A stretch of DNA of 5,396 nucleotides from Desulfuromonadales bacterium C00003107 (GTDB lineage: Bacteria; Desulfobacterota; Desulfuromonadia; Desulfuromonadales; Syntrophotaleaceae), in NCBI GenBank assembly GCA_001751225.1, contig MAXT01000369.1:1-5396 (forward strand), in the 5' to 3' direction. The notes beneath the pieces were generated by a model, which did not search any database, had not been told where the DNA came from, and saw only the letters and a program-made list of their open reading frames with translations. Made by a program: the position numbers and the translations under genes. Shown piece after piece: positions 5,360-5,396 of this stretch; positions within the stretch are counted from its first letter, which is position 1, and each line of letters opens with the position of its first letter.

Positions 5360-5396
5360 CGTTCAGCAAAATCAAACTAGTGTCCATCCGGAAACT

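Overview
The window looks like a chromosomal fragment of a Desulfuromonadales/Geobacterales-type bacterium. This is an inference from how its proteins resemble families I know from that group (fused two-domain PPK2 phosphotransferase, a roughly 96-residue J-domain protein ending in a PLWG-type motif, a DUF3617 protein), not from a database search. There are five complete protein genes I regard as real, one gene cut by the left edge, one doubtful small ORF, and one short terminal-inverted-repeat element. No rRNA, tRNA or CRISPR array is visible.

Left part (1-435): the 3' end of a cysteine-containing DUF3617 gene on the plus strand. It runs into a long 19-bp hairpin that sits between convergent genes and can serve as terminator for both.

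Middle part (478-3266, minus strand): an apparent three-gene transcription unit read right to left. A sigma70-like promoter near 3239-3266 precedes pap (polyphosphate:AMP phosphotransferase). After 41 bases comes a small protein with a helix-turn-helix-like N-terminal half and an extremely lysine-rich tail, and after 75 bases a SLOG-type (Rossmann-like, nucleotide-binding superfamily) protein. A polyphosphate-consuming AMP kinase, a polycationic tail protein and a possible nucleotide sensor make a suggestive but unproven set; this is the most interesting functional hypothesis here.

Right part (3267-5396): about 370 bases with no convincing gene, then a plus-strand lipoprotein alpha/beta hydrolase. 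Its stop codon lies in the left copy of a CTAA direct repeat flanking a 160-bp MITE-like element (4532-4691, 15-bp imperfect terminal inverted repeats). Convergent to it, on the minus strand, are a small J-domain co-chaperone-like gene and, just downstream, a doubtful 82-residue ORF whose last part lies inside the element. The window ends with a perfect 13-bp hairpin followed on the minus strand by six T's. It probably ends a gene beyond the right edge, or it is a copy of a repeat family.
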